From positions 1 through 64,000 of the forward strand of contig NZ_JASNJD010000026.1 in assembly GCF_030164425.1 (NCBI RefSeq): a stretch of 64,000 bases of DNA, read 5' to 3'. Origin of the DNA: Pseudodonghicola flavimaris. Lineage in GTDB: Bacteria; Pseudomonadota; Alphaproteobacteria; Rhodobacterales; Rhodobacteraceae. The notes below the pieces were generated by a model. That model worked only from the letters and a program-made list of their open reading frames with translations. It had not been told where the DNA came from and searched no databases. Of the stretch, positions 55,141-64,000 are shown piece by piece. Position 1 is the stretch's first letter. Each line of letters opens with the position of its first letter. The translations under genes and the position numbers were made by a program.

Positions 55141-56949
55141 TCAGGCCGCGTCGCTGTCGGACTGCTGGCGGCGCCACAGCGTCGCATAGCGCCCGCCGCG
55201 CGCCAACAGATCGGCATGGGTGCCCTGTTCGACCACCTCGCCGGCGTTCAGCACGACGATACAGTCGGCCTCGGCGATGGTGGAGAGCCGGTGGGCGATG
55301 GTGATCACCGTGCGCCCCTCGCCGGCGCGGGCCAGCGCGCCCTTGATCTCCTGCTCGGTATGGCTGTCGAGCGCCGAGGTCGCCTCGTCCAGCAGCAGGA
55401 TCGGCGGGTTCTTCAGCAGCGTCCGGGCGATGCCGACACGCTGCTTTTCGCCGCCCGACAGCTTCAGGCCGCGTTCGCCCACCTGGGTGTCGTAGCCGTC
55501 GGGGAGCGAGCTGATGAAATCGTGGATCTGGGCCGCGCGGGCGGCATCCTCGATCTCTTCCGTGCTGACCCCGTCGCGACCGTAGGCGATGTTATAGCGG
55601 ATGGTATCGTTGAAGAGCACCGTGTCCTGCGGCACCACGCCAATGACCGCATGCAGGCTTTCCTGGGTCACATCGCGGATGTCCTGACCGTCGATCCGGA
55701 TGGCGCCGCCCGTGACGTCGTAGAAGCGGAACAGCAACCGGCCGATGGTGGATTTGCCCGAGCCGGTGGCGCCGACGATGGCCACGCTCTGCCCCGCGGG
55801 CGCGGCAAGGCTCACGCCCTTCAGGATCTCGCGGTCGGGGTTGTAGGAGAACCGCACGTCGTCCAGCTCGACCCGGCCACCGGTGATCTTCAGCGCCGGG
55901 GCGCCCGGCTTGTCGCTGACCTCCTGCGGCTGCTCCAGCAGATCGAACATCTCGCCCATGTCGACCAGCGCCTGGCGGATCTCGCGATAGACGGTGCCGA
56001 GGAAGTTCAGCGGGATGGTGATCTGGATCATATAGGCGTTGACCATGACGAAATCGCCCACCGTCAGCGTGCCGTTCTGCACCCCGATCGCGGCAAGCAC
56101 CATCACCCCGATCAGCCCCAGCGTGATCAGCAGACTCTGACCGAAGTTCAGGAAGGCCAGCGAATAGGCGGTCTTCAGCGCCGCCCGCTCATAGCCCCGC
56201 ATCGCCACGTCATAGCGCGCCGCCTCGCGGTCCTCGGCCCCGAAGTATTTCACTGTCTCATAGTTCAGCAGGCTGTCGATCGCCTTCTGGTTGGCATCGG
56301 TGTCCTGATCGTTCATCTCGCGGCGCAGCTGCACCCGCCATTCGGTGACCTTGAAGGTGAACCAGACATACAGCGCGATGGTCACCGCCACGATCAGCAG
56401 ATACCAGGCGTCGAACAGCACCGTCAGGATGACGGCAACCAGCGTCAGCTCCAGGATCAGCGGCCCGACGCTGAACAGCAGGAACCGCAGCAGGAATTCG
56501 ACGCCCTTCACCCCCCGTTCGATGATCCGGCTCAGCCCGCCGGTCTTGCGGCTGATGTGATAGCGCATCGACAGGCGGTGAATATGGGTGAAGGTCTCCA
56601 GCGCCAGCCGCCGCAGCGCCCGCTGCGCCACCGGGGCGAAGATGGCGTCGCGCAGTTGCTGCAGCCCGGTGTTGAAGATCCGCGCCACCCCATAGGCCAC
56701 GGTCAGCCCGACCGCCCCCAGTGCGATGGTGGGAACCCCCTCCTTGGCCAGCGCGTCCACCGCCTCCTTGTATAGGATCGGGGTGTAGACGGCGATCAGC
56801 TTGGAGGCCACCAGCGCCAGCATCGCCAGAACGACACGGCGTTTGACCCAGGGCTGTTCCCGGGGCCAGAGATCGGGGGCGACTTTTCGGATGGTGCGCC
56901 AGCCGGACGCGCGTTCGGCCTGGGCGGGGATATCGGTCGGTTGGGTCAT
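55141..56949 (-). CDS. ABC transporter permease/ATPase, Atm1 (ABCB7/HMT1) type
   Basis: The 602-residue half-transporter has six membrane helices (about residues 35-330) and a C-terminal ATPase with IVGATGSGKSTIGRLLFRFY (Walker A), LKLSGGEKQRVGIARTLLKN (signature) and PPILLLDEATSALDSHTE (Walker B). The conserved SLAFLNFGQSLLITLGLIGV and LNFLGTVYREIRQALVDMGE mark the Atm1 group, which exports glutathione-linked sulfur or metal compounds. The ATG at 56949 (MTQPTDIPAQAER) has AAGGAAG upstream and is preferred over an upstream frame start. Confidence 0.92.
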   Translation of the reverse strand: MTQPTDIPAQAERASGWRTIRKVAPDLWPREQPWVKRRVVLAMLALVASKLIAVYTPILYKEAVDALAKEGVPTIALGAVGLTVAYGVARIFNTGLQQLRDAIFAPVAQRALRRLALETFTHIHRLSMRYHISRKTGGLSRIIERGVKGVEFLLRFLLFSVGPLILELTLVAVILTVLFDAWYLLIVAVTIALYVWFTFKVTEWRVQLRREMNDQDTDANQKAIDSLLNYETVKYFGAEDREAARYDVAMRGYERAALKTAYSLAFLNFGQSLLITLGLIGVMVLAAIGVQNGTLTVGDFVMVNAYMIQITIPLNFLGTVYREIRQALVDMGEMFDLLEQPQEVSDKPGAPALKITGGRVELDDVRFSYNPDREILKGVSLAAPAGQSVAIVGATGSGKSTIGRLLFRFYDVTGGAIRIDGQDIRDVTQESLHAVIGVVPQDTVLFNDTIRYNIAYGRDGVSTEEIEDAARAAQIHDFISSLPDGYDTQVGERGLKLSGGEKQRVGIARTLLKNPPILLLDEATSALDSHTEQEIKGALARAGEGRTVITIAHRLSTIAEADCIVVLNAGEVVEQGTHADLLARGGRYATLWRRQQSDSDAA

Positions 56950-57119
56950 GCGTCTTCCTTGCCTGCGCCCCCACATAGGGCGGCGCCGGCAAAATGACCA
57001 GAGCCCGCGACCTTCCTGCCTGGCCCCGGGATCATCTCTGCCCCGATACGCCCACCTGTGGACCACCCCGCGGGCACGGTCCCGGCCTGCCCCCTGAACC
57101 GCACGCAGGAACGGGCGCG

Positions 57120-58541
57120 CTACTCCGGGATCGAGAAGACCTGTCCGGGGTAGATCAGGTCGGGATTGCGGATACGGTCGCGGTTGGCCTCGAACACCCG
57201 GACATAGAGCACCCCTTCGCCATAGCGCGCCCGGGAGATCGCCCAGAGGGTGTCGCCCTTCTGCACCGTGACCGCCCGCACCGGCGGCACCTCAGCCGCG
57301 CCGGCGGCCGGCCCCGGGGCCGCGGCCAGCGCCTCGGGCGCCTCGCGCTTGAACGGGGTCTCCAGCCGGCTGACCACCGCGCCGGTATCGTCCAGCTCAT
57401 CGAGCCGCAGCGTATAGACCCCCGGCGCGATGCCGGTGAGGTTGCCGGACCAGCGCCCATCGCCCGCCGCCTGCAGGTCCTCGACCGCGCGATTGTCCAG
57501 ATAGACCCGGACCAGCGCCTGCCCACCGGCACGGCCGGAGAGGGTCACCTCCCCCTCGGCGCTGTAGCCGATCAGATCGAGGCTCAGCGCCTGCAGCGCA
57601 TCCGGGCGCGGAGCCGAGGCGGGCTGGATCAGCTCCACCCCCCCGGCATCGGAGCGCAGCACCGCGACCGGAGCCGGGGCGGACGTTGCTTCCGGGGCCG
57701 GCGTCCCCCCCACCGGCGCGGGCGCCTGCGTCCCCACATCCGTGGTCGCGGGGGCCATGGCGGTTTCGCTGCGCGCAGGTGCGGGCGCGACCGGCGCATC
57801 CGTCGCGGGTGCCGGTGCACGGCCCTGTGAGTCCCCGGTCGCCGCGGGGGTCCCCGCCACAACCGCTTCCGCCTCCCCCGCTGAGGAGGTGGCTTCGGCA
57901 ACGACCGGCGCGGCAACGGGGGCCAGAACGGGGGCCAGAATGATCTCGTCGTCGGAGAAGACCTCAGCCTCGCCCAGCACCGCCTTCAGGCGCAGCACCC
58001 GTGGCGCCTCGCTGGGCGGCAAGGTGAGGAAATGCACGAACTCCCCCTCCGGTCCGACGGTCAGGCCGTCCTGCTCGACCCCATCGAGCAGCAGCGTCAC
58101 CCGGCTTTGCGGCAGCGCCTGACCGGCGATCACCGCGGTGCCATCGGCCTCGACCCGCACCAGATCGAACCGTGGCGGAGCCATCGTGGCATCCGCAGGC
58201 TCTGCCGTGGGCGCGGGCGCCGTGCCCGCTGTCGTGTCGGCTGCTGTCGCGGGGACGGTCGCCGGGACCGTATCGGAGGTCGTCTTGGGGGGCGTCGTCG
58301 GAGCCGCCTCGGCCGCCGGCGCAGCGGTGTTCTCCCCTGCCGGGCGCACAGCTTCGGCCTCCGGCGCGGGCGCCGGGGTGACCGGGGCCGGCTGGATCAC
58401 TGCCGGCGCGGTCTCCGTCCCCTGCCCCGCCACATTGACATAGTAATAGAGCCCGACCGCCCCGGCCACCACGACCGCGCCGCCCAGACCGAGGATGCCC
58501 GTCAGCCCCCAGCTTCCCGTTTCCGTCGCCATTCCGTCCAT
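57120..58541 (-). CDS. LysM-domain membrane-anchored protein with Pro/Ala-rich linker
   Basis: The protein of about 473 residues has one N-terminal helix (LTGILGLGGAVVVAGAVGLY), a low-complexity Pro/Ala/Thr-rich region and Ig-like segments (VEADGTAVIAGQALPQSRVT; LDLIGYSAEGEVTLSGRAGG). It ends with a LysM module (VQKGDTLWAISRARYGEGVL to LIYPGQVFSIPE) that binds peptidoglycan. It probably links the inner membrane to the cell wall. The start is either the ATG at 58541 or one three codons later. It diverges from the LOG-family gene. Confidence 0.85.
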   Translation of the reverse strand: MDGMATETGSWGLTGILGLGGAVVVAGAVGLYYYVNVAGQGTETAPAVIQPAPVTPAPAPEAEAVRPAGENTAAPAAEAAPTTPPKTTSDTVPATVPATAADTTAGTAPAPTAEPADATMAPPRFDLVRVEADGTAVIAGQALPQSRVTLLLDGVEQDGLTVGPEGEFVHFLTLPPSEAPRVLRLKAVLGEAEVFSDDEIILAPVLAPVAAPVVAEATSSAGEAEAVVAGTPAATGDSQGRAPAPATDAPVAPAPARSETAMAPATTDVGTQAPAPVGGTPAPEATSAPAPVAVLRSDAGGVELIQPASAPRPDALQALSLDLIGYSAEGEVTLSGRAGGQALVRVYLDNRAVEDLQAAGDGRWSGNLTGIAPGVYTLRLDELDDTGAVVSRLETPFKREAPEALAAAPGPAAGAAEVPPVRAVTVQKGDTLWAISRARYGEGVLYVRVFEANRDRIRNPDLIYPGQVFSIPE

Positions 58542-58768
58542 CCCCACGTCTGTCGGAGGCGCGCAGGCATCCGTTCGCCCCGCGCGCAGCCATCGCTGTT
58601 GCCCACTGCCGGCCTGCCCCGTGTCTCCGCGCCGCCATCGCCTGTGCGCCCGCTCCCCAGCTGCGGCGTCGCAGATCCCTGCGCGGAGTTGAGCCAGCCT
58701 AGCAATCCGGCTATCAGGGGTCAAAACACGTAAATCACCCCCATGACAAGAGAATGAGAGGCCCGGCG

Positions 58769-59320
58769 ATGCCCACGAAATCCGTATGTGTCTATTGTGG
58801 CTCACGCACGGGCAGGTTGCCCGCCTATACCGAGGCCGCGCGCGGTCTGGGCACCGGGCTGGCACAGGCGGGCTGGCAACTGGTCTATGGCGCCGGCGAT
58901 GTCGGTCTTATGGGGGAAGTCGCCCGCGCCGCCCAGGCCGCCGGTGGCGATACCTTCGGCGTGATCCCGGAACATCTGGTGCGGCGCGAGGTCGGCAAAC
59001 ACGACCTGACCCGCTATGTCGTCACCCAGACCATGCATGAACGCAAGAAGGTGATGTTCATGAACGCCCAGGCGGTGGTGGTGCTGCCCGGCGGCGCCGG
59101 ATCGCTGGACGAGCTGTTCGAAGTGCTGACCTGGCGCCAGCTGGGGCTGCACGACAAGCCGATCGTGATCCTCAACACCGAAGGCTACTGGGACCCGCTG
59201 CGCGCGCTGATCGGACAGATCACCGCCGAAGGCTTCGCCGATCCTTCGCTGGAAACGCTGCTGAGCTGGGCCGACAGCCCGGAAGAGACGATCGCCCTGC
59301 TGCGTGGCGCGCTGGCCTGA
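58769..59320 (+). CDS. LOG-family (TIGR00730) nucleotide phosphoribohydrolase
   Basis: The 183-residue Rossmann-like protein has the LOG signature LPGGAGSLDELFEVLTWRQL (PGGxGTxxE) and LVYGAGDVGLMGEVARAAQA. TMHERKKVMFMNAQAVVV is also conserved. LOG proteins release the base from cytokinin riboside or other nucleoside 5'-monophosphates. In bacteria they are often nucleotide-salvage enzymes and the true substrate is uncertain. The ATG at 58769 has GAGAGG seven bases upstream and fits the family start. Confidence 0.9.
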   Translation: MPTKSVCVYCGSRTGRLPAYTEAARGLGTGLAQAGWQLVYGAGDVGLMGEVARAAQAAGGDTFGVIPEHLVRREVGKHDLTRYVVTQTMHERKKVMFMNAQAVVVLPGGAGSLDELFEVLTWRQLGLHDKPIVILNTEGYWDPLRALIGQITAEGFADPSLETLLSWADSPEETIALLRGALA

Positions 59321-59328
59321 TCGCGCCC

Positions 59329-59428
59329 CCTTCTTCTCTGGCGAAATACTCCCGCCGGAGGCCTCAAATCTCAAAACCCGCGCCCGGGGCGGATGCCGGA
59401 CAGGTGAGTATTTGGGCAGAGAAGAAGG
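59329..59428. repeat. Inverted pair of the AAATACTC intergenic repeat
   Basis: CCTTCTTCTCTGGCGAAATA then CTC (59329-59351) is matched in inverse by 59406-59428 (GAGTATTTGGGCAGAGAAGA then AGG), 21 of 23 positions, around a 54-bp centre. The arms are the same as those at 26720-26815. The pair lies 8 bp after the LOG stop and before the convergent sodB, so it may end transcription or fold in the mRNA. Confidence 0.75.
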
Positions 59429-59489
59429 GACCGGCCCGCCCGGATCTGCAGGCCCCGGCGCCTGCTTCCCGCGATGAGCGGGCGGCGAC

Positions 59490-59523
59490 GGAAAGACAAA
59501 CGCCCGGTCGCGGGGACCGGGCG
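59490..59523 (-). terminator. Rho-independent terminator of sodB
   Basis: Read leftward, CGCCCGGTC, loop CCCGC and GACCGGGCG are followed by TTTGTCTTT. The perfect 9-bp stem lies about 43 bp after the sodB stop. Confidence 0.8.
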
Positions 59524-59565
59524 TCATCGTCTCGGCCGGGGCGCACGGCCCCTGCCGCGGCGCGC

Positions 59566-60168
59566 TTACTTCAGGCGCGCGGCGACGTTTTCCCAGTTCA
59601 CCAGGTTGTCCAGGAAGTTGGTCAGGTAGGCCGGACGCTTGTTGCGGAAGTCGATGTAGTAGGAATGCTCCCACACATCGCAGCCCAGCAGCGCGGTCTG
59701 ATCGAAGCACAGCGGATTGACGCCGTTTTCGGTCTTGGTCACCGCCAGCGAGCCATCGGCGTTCTGCACCAGCCAAGCCCAGCCGGAACCGAACTGCGCG
59801 GCACCGGCGGCGGCGAATTGCGATTTGAACTCATCGACCGAGCCGAAGGACTCGACCAGCGCCTTTTCCAGCGCGCCCGGCATGGCGGCGCCGCCCGGAC
59901 CCATCATTTCCCAGAACTGGGTGTGGTTCCAGTGCTGCGAGGCATTGTTGAAGATGCCGTTCTGGGCGACCGCGCCGGCCTGGTAGGTGCCCTTGACGAT
60001 CTCTTCAACCGATTTGCCTTCCCACTCGGTACCGGCGATCAGCTTGTTGCCGTTGTCGACATAGGCCTTGTGGTGCAGGTCGTGGTGATATTCCAGCGTT
60101 TCCGCAGACATGCCCTTGGATGCCAGCGCGTCATGTGCATAAGGGAGATCGGGTAGTTCAAAAGCCAT
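59566..60168 (-). CDS. sodB: Superoxide dismutase, Fe/Mn family
   Basis: The 200-residue enzyme dismutates superoxide in the cytosol. Metal ligands are His in SAETLEYHHDLHHKAYVDN (about residue 28), His in NNASQHWNHTQFWEMM (about 80), and Asp and His in LLGCDVWEHSYYIDFRNKRP (about 162 and 166). The QHWNHTQFW and AAQFGSGWAWLV stretches fit the iron-type group, but metal choice is not certain from sequence. The gene is monocistronic with its own terminator. Confidence 0.95.
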   Translation of the reverse strand: MAFELPDLPYAHDALASKGMSAETLEYHHDLHHKAYVDNGNKLIAGTEWEGKSVEEIVKGTYQAGAVAQNGIFNNASQHWNHTQFWEMMGPGGAAMPGALEKALVESFGSVDEFKSQFAAAGAAQFGSGWAWLVQNADGSLAVTKTENGVNPLCFDQTALLGCDVWEHSYYIDFRNKRPAYLTNFLDNLVNWENVAARLK

Positions 60169-60314
60169 CTTGGACCCCTGCTTTCTAAGTTGCGTTTCCT
60201 CGCAAGTACATGCGGCCCTGCCGCAGGCAGGTCAAGGCCCATGACGGGAAAACCCCGCCCCCCGGCCAAGAAGAGCCGAGCCGCGGAGGGCGGACGAGAA
60301 GAGAGGCAGGCAGG

Positions 60315-61079
60315 ATGCTGACACGGCTGCGCAAGGCGATTTATCGCGCGCGGGGCGCCTATCGGGGCCGCCTGGGCGGGGTGCCCTTCCGTCTCGATCC
60401 CTATCACAGCAAGTTCTGGCGCCGGGCCGGTGCCGGTCGCTGGGAGCCGGAAACCTTCGCGGTGCTCGATGCCCATCTGGCGGCCGACCGCGACTATCTG
60501 GATATCGGCGCCTGGATCGGACCGACGGTGCTCTATGCGGCGAAAAAGGCGCGTCATGTCTGGGCGTTCGAGCCCGACGCCACCGCCTTTCGCCATCTGG
60601 CCTGGAATATCGAGCTGAACGGTCTGGCCAATGTCTCCGCCCTGCCGGTGGCGCTGGCCGCCCGCACCGGGGTGGCACGGATGGCGAGCTTCGGCGGCGA
60701 GCCGGGCGACAGCATGACCAGCCTGCTGAAGGGCGCAGAGGCCGGCGGCAGCGATGTCGTCACGCTCGACTGGCGCGCCTTTGCCGGCGATGTCGATCTG
60801 TCGGGGGTGGGCCTGGTCAAGATGGATGTGGAAGGCGCGGAATTCGACCTGATCCCGGAGCTGCTGCCCTGGCTGCAGGCGGTGCGCCCGGCGCTCTATC
60901 TCTCGACCCATGCGCCCTATCTGAACGAGGGCGAACGGGCGGCGCGGATGGGCCGGCTTTTCGACCAGCTATCCTTCTACGGCCAGTGCCGGGACGGTGA
61001 CGGCGCCCCTGTCACCGCGGCGACGTTCACCGCGGCGGCGGCGCTGACGCGGTTCCCGACCTTCCTGTTCACCGAATAG
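60315..61079 (+). CDS. FkbM-family methyltransferase
   Basis: The 254-residue protein carries an FkbM-type SAM-dependent methyltransferase domain: YLDIGAWIGPTVLYAAKKAR (SAM motif I), VWAFEPDATAFRHLAWNIEL, and GLVKMDVEGAEFDLIPELLP (conserved KxDVEGxE). Such enzymes O-methylate sugars or other small molecules in glycan or natural-product pathways; no pathway genes are adjacent. GGCAGGCAGG precedes the ATG at 60315. Confidence 0.87.
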   Translation: MLTRLRKAIYRARGAYRGRLGGVPFRLDPYHSKFWRRAGAGRWEPETFAVLDAHLAADRDYLDIGAWIGPTVLYAAKKARHVWAFEPDATAFRHLAWNIELNGLANVSALPVALAARTGVARMASFGGEPGDSMTSLLKGAEAGGSDVVTLDWRAFAGDVDLSGVGLVKMDVEGAEFDLIPELLPWLQAVRPALYLSTHAPYLNEGERAARMGRLFDQLSFYGQCRDGDGAPVTAATFTAAAALTRFPTFLFTE

Positions 61080-61102
61080 GCCGGTCGTAACGGCGCCCCG
61101 GT

Positions 61103-61669
61103 TCAGTAAATTCCGACTGCCGATCCCGGCAGGGCGGACTCATTCAGAAGCGCGAAGGCATATTCCGCCACCGAGCGGAAGCAGATGATGCCGAAGCTGC
61201 CGTCGGCCTCCATCCAGACCGCGGCGGCGATCTGGCCCATGCGGCTGCGGCGGAAGCGGCCCGGTTCGAACTGGCCCGGCGCGAAATCGATCGGGAAGAT
61301 CTTGCCCATCACCTCGCGCGCGGCGGGACCGGAGATGCGGAATTTGGCCCGCGCGTCTGAGACATCCACCGCCAGCCCATGCGCCGCCCCGAAGCTGGCG
61401 GTCGCCAGCTCCACCCCGGCCGGCGCGGCCTCATAGGCGCAGAACAGCATCAGCTCGTCCGGCGACATCCAGGCGACGGCGCCGGTCTTGCCGAAGACGA
61501 TCTGCCCCTGCGCCGGAAGCTTCGCGCCAGTCACCGTGGCGGCAATCGATTTCACCGGTTTCGAGGCCAGATCGCCCCGCAGGGTGATCATGCCGGCAGG
61601 CCCGGCTTCCTCGATATGGGCGATCCCGTCGAAACGGGCGCCGCTCAGCGGGCTGATCGGGTCAGACAT
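61103..61669 (-). CDS. soxG: Sarcosine oxidase gamma subunit
   Basis: The 188-residue protein matches the gamma subunit of the heterotetrameric sarcosine oxidase, with GKTGAVAWMSPDELMLFCAY, SDARAKFRISGPAAREVMGK and GFEPGRFRRSRMGQIAAAVW-like sequence (here QFEPGRFRRSRMGQ). It is a GcvT-like small subunit. The start overlaps the soxA end by 8 bp, so it is translationally coupled and is the last gene of the operon within view. Confidence 0.92.
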   Translation of the reverse strand: MSDPISPLSGARFDGIAHIEEAGPAGMITLRGDLASKPVKSIAATVTGAKLPAQGQIVFGKTGAVAWMSPDELMLFCAYEAAPAGVELATASFGAAHGLAVDVSDARAKFRISGPAAREVMGKIFPIDFAPGQFEPGRFRRSRMGQIAAAVWMEADGSFGIICFRSVAEYAFALLNESALPGSAVGIY

Positions 61670-64000
61670 TCTGCTTCTCCCCCTCCTTGTCGAAGACCAC
61701 CGGATCGACGATCTTCGCCTGATAGGTCTTGCCGTTCAGCCCCGGGAAATCGATCACCTCGCCCATCCGATCGGGGCCGTTCAGAACCAGCCCCATGGCG
61801 ATACCGCGGCCCAGCGTCGGCGAATAATAGGTTGAGGTCACCCGGCCTTGCGTGTTGCGCTGGCCGTTGGCGTTGACACCTTCGGCCGGGGCATAGGCGC
61901 CATCGGGCAGCACGCTGCCGTCGAGCGTTTCCAGCCCCACCAGCTTCCAGCGGGCGGGATCGGTCATGTGGCTGCGCTGCTGCGCGCGCTTGCCGATGAA
62001 GTCGTCCTTCTTCTTGGAGACCGCCCAGTCCAGTCCCAGATCCTGCGGGATCACGGTGCCATCGGTCTCGTCGCCGATCATGATGAAGCCCTTCTCGGCC
62101 CGCAGGATATGCAGCGCCTCGGTGCCATAGGGCATCATCCCGAAGGTCTCCCCGGCGGCGATCAGCTGGTCCCAGAGCGCCCGGCCATAGCCCGCCTTCA
62201 CCGCGATCTCGAACGACAGCTCGCCGGAGAAGGAGATACGGTAGATGCGCACCGGGATCCCGCCCAGCTCGCCCTCGACCCAGCCCATGAACGGCAGCGC
62301 CTGTTTCGACACATCGAGCCCGCCGAGCGCCTCCAGCACGGCGCGCGCCTTCGGGCCGACAACAGCGATCTGGGCGTATTGCTCGGTCACGTTGGCGGTA
62401 TAGACCTTCATGTCCCACCATTCGGTCTGCAGCCATTCCTCCATATGCGCATGGATGTGATCGGCCCCGCCGGAGGTGGTGTGGCAGAGGAAGCTGTCCT
62501 CGTCCAAGCGGGCGACGACGCCATCATCGATCAGGAAGCCGTTTTCAGAGCACATCAGCCCGTAGCGGCATTTGCCCGGCTTCAGGCTGGACATCATGTT
62601 GGTATAGATCAGGTCCAGGAAGCGGCCGGCGTCCGGGCCCTTGACGATGATCTTGCCCAGCGTGGAGGCATCAAGAATTCCAACGGCTTGCCGGGTATTG
62701 CTCACCTCGCGCATGACAGCGTCATGAGGGGTTTCGCCGTCCCGGAGATAGGCGAAGGGACGGCGCCACTGGCCGACCGGTTCCCAGTCCACCCCATGCG
62801 CCTCGTGCCAGCCGTGCATCGGCGTGCGCCGCAGCGGCTGGAACAGCTCGCCACGCGCATCGCCGGCCATGGCGCCGAAGCTGATCGGTGTATAGGGCGG
62901 CCGGAAAGTGGTGGTGCCCACCTGCGGGATCGGCTGACCCAGTGCATCAGAAAGAACTGCCAGACCGTTGATATTGCTGAGCTTACCCTGATCTGTCGCC
63001 ATCCCCAGCGTGGTATAGCGCTTGGTGTGTTCGACGCTCTCGTAGCCCTCGCGTGCGGCGAGCTGGACATCGGCGACCTTGACGTCGTTCTGGAAATCCA
63101 GCCAGGCCTTGGCGCGCAGCTCGGGGCTGGCGGCGGCGGGCATCATCCAGACCGGCACCATCGGCGCCTCTTCCGGTTCGAGAACCGCGGGCAGCGCCGA
63201 TTTCTTCGCCTTGAAGCCCGCGGCCTGGGCGGCGGATTTGCCGGCGGCGGCGGCATCGGCCAGCCCGGCGCCCAGCCCCATATAGCCATTGGCGGCGCCG
63301 GCGGCGAGAACAAAGCCGGCCCCGTCGGCGCCCACCGGTGCGGCCGCCGGATCGGGGCGGAACATCGCCTGCGCCTCGTCCCAGATCAGCTTGCCGCCGC
63401 AATGGGACCACAGATGCACCACCGGCGACCAGCCGCCCGACATCGCCACCGAGTCGCAGGCGATTTCCTCCAGCGCGGCGCCGGAGCCTTCCTGGGCGCA
63501 GATCGCCAGCTTGCTCACCCGTTTGCCGCCCGCGACCTTGGCGACGGCGCGGCCGCAATCGACGCGCAGCCCGAGGCTGCGGGCCTCCTCCATCAGCGTG
63601 CCGCCGCCGGTGGCGCGGGCATCGAGGATGCGCAGCACTTCCGCCCCGGCGCGTTTCAGCGCGATGGCGGTGCGATAGGCGTCGTCGTTGTTGGTGACCA
63701 CCACGACCTTCTGCCCCGGGATGACCCCGTAGTTGACGGCATAGTCGCGCATCGCCGAGGCCAGCATCACCCCCGGCACATCGTTGCCGGCGAAGGACAG
63801 CGGCCGCTCGATGGCCCCGGTGGCGGTGACGATCTGGCGGGCGCGGACCCGCCACAGCCGGTGGCGCGGCCCCTCTGCCCCGGGGCGATGATCGCTGAGC
63901 CGCTCATAGCCCAGAAGATAGCCGTGATAGAACACCCCGGCCCCCATGCAGCGGGTCCTCAGGGTGACATTGGGCAGCGCCTTCAGCGCCGCCACGGTTG
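61662..64000 (-). CDS. soxA: Sarcosine oxidase alpha subunit (5' end beyond window)
   Basis: The alpha subunit of tetrameric sarcosine oxidase oxidises sarcosine to glycine and passes the methyl group to tetrahydrofolate. About 779 residues are visible, against about 1000 in the family. The visible part starts in the NAD/FAD-binding half (YAVNYGVIPGQKVVVVTNND; VAMSGGWSPVVHLWSHCGGK). It continues with the GcvT-like folate half (GILDASTLGKIIVKGPDAGR; MMSSLKPGKCRYGLMCSENG; EKGFIMIGDETDGTVIPQDL). The N-terminus, and soxB and soxD if present, lie past position 64000. Confidence 0.95.
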   Translation of the reverse strand, partial: TVAALKALPNVTLRTRCMGAGVFYHGYLLGYERLSDHRPGAEGPRHRLWRVRARQIVTATGAIERPLSFAGNDVPGVMLASAMRDYAVNYGVIPGQKVVVVTNNDDAYRTAIALKRAGAEVLRILDARATGGGTLMEEARSLGLRVDCGRAVAKVAGGKRVSKLAICAQEGSGAALEEIACDSVAMSGGWSPVVHLWSHCGGKLIWDEAQAMFRPDPAAAPVGADGAGFVLAAGAANGYMGLGAGLADAAAAGKSAAQAAGFKAKKSALPAVLEPEEAPMVPVWMMPAAASPELRAKAWLDFQNDVKVADVQLAAREGYESVEHTKRYTTLGMATDQGKLSNINGLAVLSDALGQPIPQVGTTTFRPPYTPISFGAMAGDARGELFQPLRRTPMHGWHEAHGVDWEPVGQWRRPFAYLRDGETPHDAVMREVSNTRQAVGILDASTLGKIIVKGPDAGRFLDLIYTNMMSSLKPGKCRYGLMCSENGFLIDDGVVARLDEDSFLCHTTSGGADHIHAHMEEWLQTEWWDMKVYTANVTEQYAQIAVVGPKARAVLEALGGLDVSKQALPFMGWVEGELGGIPVRIYRISFSGELSFEIAVKAGYGRALWDQLIAAGETFGMMPYGTEALHILRAEKGFIMIGDETDGTVIPQDLGLDWAVSKKKDDFIGKRAQQRSHMTDPARWKLVGLETLDGSVLPDGAYAPAEGVNANGQRNTQGRVTSTYYSPTLGRGIAMGLVLNGPDRMGEVIDFPGLNGKTYQAKIVDPVVFDKEGEKQNV

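Overview
The window is high-GC DNA with the gene content and intergenic style of an alphaproteobacterium of the family Rhodobacteraceae (roseobacter type). Pointers are the nnr/glnB-glnA, yajC-secD-secF, ccmA-B-C-D-G and der-bamB-yfgM blocks, the many convergent or divergent housekeeping genes, a VPEID-CTERM/exosortase E pair, and short intergenic repeats built around AAATACTCC. This placement is inference from gene families; no rRNA is present.

Region by region. 1-2640 is a mobile-element graveyard beside a tRNA-Leu(UAG) gene: an IS3-type orfA stub, an IS5-type transposase interrupted by an IS256-type remnant, which is itself cut by a nearly complete IS3-family element with 26-bp ends, and then the last 35 residues of a tyrosine integrase. 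2777-6385 holds nnr (NAD(P)H-hydrate repair) diverging from glnB-glnA (nitrogen assimilation). 6559-9119 is an amino-acid catabolic locus: an Lrp/AsnC regulator diverges from an ornithine cyclodeaminase and a CtlX/DDAH-like hydrolase, plausibly citrulline to ornithine to proline. 9137-12738 is a LysR regulator diverging from an MHS-type transporter and an M20 amidohydrolase. 12861-16724 carries a lytic transglycosylase, a DUF3445 protein, an EEP-family phosphohydrolase and an alpha/beta-hydrolase-OsmC fusion. 17002-22112 carries purB, two secreted proteins sharing a Cys/Trp motif, a DMT exporter, an LpxL-like acyltransferase and a DUF1223 protein. 22433-27651 holds acnA, a GST, a WYL regulator and an SDR.

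27667-34644 is a long leftward block: cytochrome c maturation genes ccmA-B-C-D-G downstream of a Mth938-like gene, a TSUP permease and yajC-secD-secF. 34939-36441 is a membrane pentapeptide-repeat protein with eleven 30-bp tandem DNA repeats and a perfect 19-bp hairpin. Then come serS, a helix-hairpin-helix protein with a histone-H1-like tail, a fatty-acid desaturase and an RTX-type secreted protein. 41123-43507 is the carboxy(nor)spermidine dehydrogenase/decarboxylase pair for polyamine synthesis. 43818-47423 is der-bamB-yfgM. 47732-52797 is an RND efflux adaptor and an unusually large permease behind a palindromic operator. 53084-54993 is a tiny VPEID-CTERM precursor and its dedicated exosortase E/CPBP-protease fusion. 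55141-61079 carries an Atm1-type ABC exporter, a LysM protein, a LOG-family hydrolase, Fe/Mn superoxide dismutase and an FkbM methyltransferase. The window ends inside soxA of a sarcosine oxidase operon (soxG-soxA).

The most distinctive system is the exosortase E/VPEID-CTERM pair: a dedicated membrane sorting enzyme convergent with a 79-residue precursor whose predicted mature part is only about 25 residues. The family is named but I know of no established function. All calls were made by reading the sequence; no database search was run.
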